From Bifidobacterium breve (lineage in GTDB: Bacteria; Actinomycetota; Acidimicrobiia; Acidimicrobiales; Ilumatobacteraceae): a stretch of 5,919 nt of DNA. Positions 5,290 through 5,919 of this stretch are shown here, piece by piece. The notes beneath the pieces were generated by a model, which was given only the letters and a program-made list of their open reading frames with translations, was not told where the DNA came from and did not search any database. The stretch is taken from positions 1-5,919 of the forward strand of contig CALPPK020000092.1 of the NCBI GenBank assembly GCA_943325435.2, written 5' to 3'. How positions within the stretch are numbered: position 1 is the first letter of the stretch; each line of letters begins with the position of its first letter. Position numbers and translations under genes: made by a program.

Positions 5290-5919
5290 CTAGCGAGGCC
5301 CAACAGGTGTCAAAAGTTCAACCCCCAAGAGAGCCGCTGATGAGCTGACATCAACACCTTTTGCCGCAGCGGCATCAATCAGCGCAAGTGCCCCAGGCGT
5401 ATCGAGATCATTATCAAGACAGGCACGCACTGAATCCAATAGATCAGATTGCGTTCCGCCGACAGAGGCGACCCACTGTGTCAGGCGCGCCGAACTGCGA
5501 GGCATCAGAGTTTCATCCCATTCCCACTCTTTGCGGTAATGGTGCTCAATGATTGCAATGCGAATGGAGCGAGGATCCCACAATGTTCGCAACTGGTCAA
5601 CAAAGACCAAGTTGCCGAGACTCTTTGACATCTTCTCGCCGTCTTTGAACACCATTGCTACGTGCATCCAATGCTTCACAAAAGTTTCGCCAGTTGCAGC
5701 TTCAGACTGCGCCCGTTCGCATTCGTGGTGCGGGAAAATCAAGTCACTACCACCGCCGTGTAAATCAATAGTGGTGCCGAGGTCACGAAGCGCAAGTGCA
5801 GAACACTCGATATGCCAACCAGGTCTTCCCGCGCCCCATGTTGCGTCCCAGGCTGGTTCATCATCAGCCGATGGATGCCACAAGACGAAGTCCAACGGAT
5901 TCCGTTTCTGCGGATCATC
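5290..5919 (-). CDS. mshC: MshC-like cysteine ligase (CysRS superfamily), 5' part outside window
   Basis: The last 209 residues are visible; the reading frame is open to the right edge, so no start is assigned here. Fragment residues show KRNPLDFVLW (5-14), GRPGWHIECSA with the zinc-ligand Cys at 39, HGGGSDLIFPHHE (54-66, zinc-ligand His64) and the class I signature KMSKS (96-100). These are shared by cysteinyl-tRNA synthetase and MshC. The C-terminal part favours MshC: HHYRKEWEW (126-134), DNDLDTPGAL (169-178) and an end soon after ALLGVEL (196-202), with no room for the usual CysRS anticodon-binding tail. MshC joins cysteine to GlcN-inositol using ATP, the third-from-last or penultimate step of mycothiol synthesis. 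The segment HECERAQSEAATG is more CysRS-like, so a CysRS paralogue or a short CysRS remains possible. The HIGH motif lies outside the window. Confidence 0.7.
   Translation of the reverse strand, partial: DDPQKRNPLDFVLWHPSADDEPAWDATWGAGRPGWHIECSALALRDLGTTIDLHGGGSDLIFPHHECERAQSEAATGETFVKHWMHVAMVFKDGEKMSKSLGNLVFVDQLRTLWDPRSIRIAIIEHHYRKEWEWDETLMPRSSARLTQWVASVGGTQSDLLDSVRACLDNDLDTPGALALIDAAAAKGVDVSSSAALLGVELLTPVGPR

Noticed and set aside
5288..5295. 8-bp perfect palindrome CGCTAGCG spanning the stop codon of the MshC-like gene
   Set aside because: It has no loop and no second copy that I could find, and part of it is coding. It is too short to support an operator or hairpin.
1..5919. Possible novel mobile, defence or CRISPR system
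   Set aside because: Seven housekeeping or lipid genes fill the window on one strand. I see no direct repeats, transposase, integrase, toxin-antitoxin pair or tRNA-linked insertion site.

Overview
The window is a run of seven protein-coding genes, all on the minus strand, with almost no non-coding DNA. Gene content and order point to an actinobacterium (Actinomycetota). The block threonyl-tRNA synthetase, HIT protein, phosphatidylinositol-phosphate synthase (PgsA1 type) and PIM acyltransferase (PatA type) matches the mycobacterial order thrS-Rv2613c-pgsA1-Rv2611c. A MshC-like cysteine ligase lies upstream. The G+C content looks moderate rather than strongly GC-rich. With the extra membrane-protein gene, this suggests a non-mycobacterial branch, perhaps an Acidimicrobiia-like environmental lineage. 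That placement is inference, not proof.

Layout in transcription order, from the right edge to the left: (1) 5290-5919, the 3' part of a MshC/CysRS-family ligase, cut by the window edge. (2) 4488-5237, a PlsC-type 1-acylglycerol-3-phosphate acyltransferase. (3) 2457-4442, complete ThrRS. (4) 1955-2467, a HIT-family nucleotide hydrolase/phosphorylase. (5) 1452-1976, an unrecognised protein with two membrane segments. (6) 738-1442, a CDP-alcohol phosphatidyltransferase of the PI-phosphate synthase type. (7) 1-745, a LpxL/PatA-type acyltransferase, cut by the left edge. Genes 3 to 7 overlap or nearly touch (11 bp overlap, 4 or 22 bp overlap, 9 bp gap, 8 bp overlap), so they probably form one translationally coupled operon. 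The only intergenic stretches are 5238-5289 and 4443-4487. Each carries a -10-like hexamer exactly 9 bases upstream of the next ATG, as expected for leaderless transcripts.

The genes join into an inositol-lipid theme. PlsC makes phosphatidic acid, the precursor of CDP-diacylglycerol. PgsA joins CDP-diacylglycerol to inositol phosphate. PatA acylates the mannosylated product (PIM). The MshC-like ligase, if correctly assigned, adds cysteine to an inositol-containing pseudodisaccharide in mycothiol synthesis. ThrRS and the HIT protein are long-standing passengers of this locus in Actinobacteria.

This is mostly ordinary, conserved chromosome. I see no mobile element, CRISPR array, RNA gene or clear terminator. 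The points worth a second look are the unknown membrane protein between HIT and pgsA, the HIT protein that seems to have lost its N-terminal Cys pair, the paired leaderless-type promoters, the MshC versus CysRS question, and the arginine-rich tail of PgsA.
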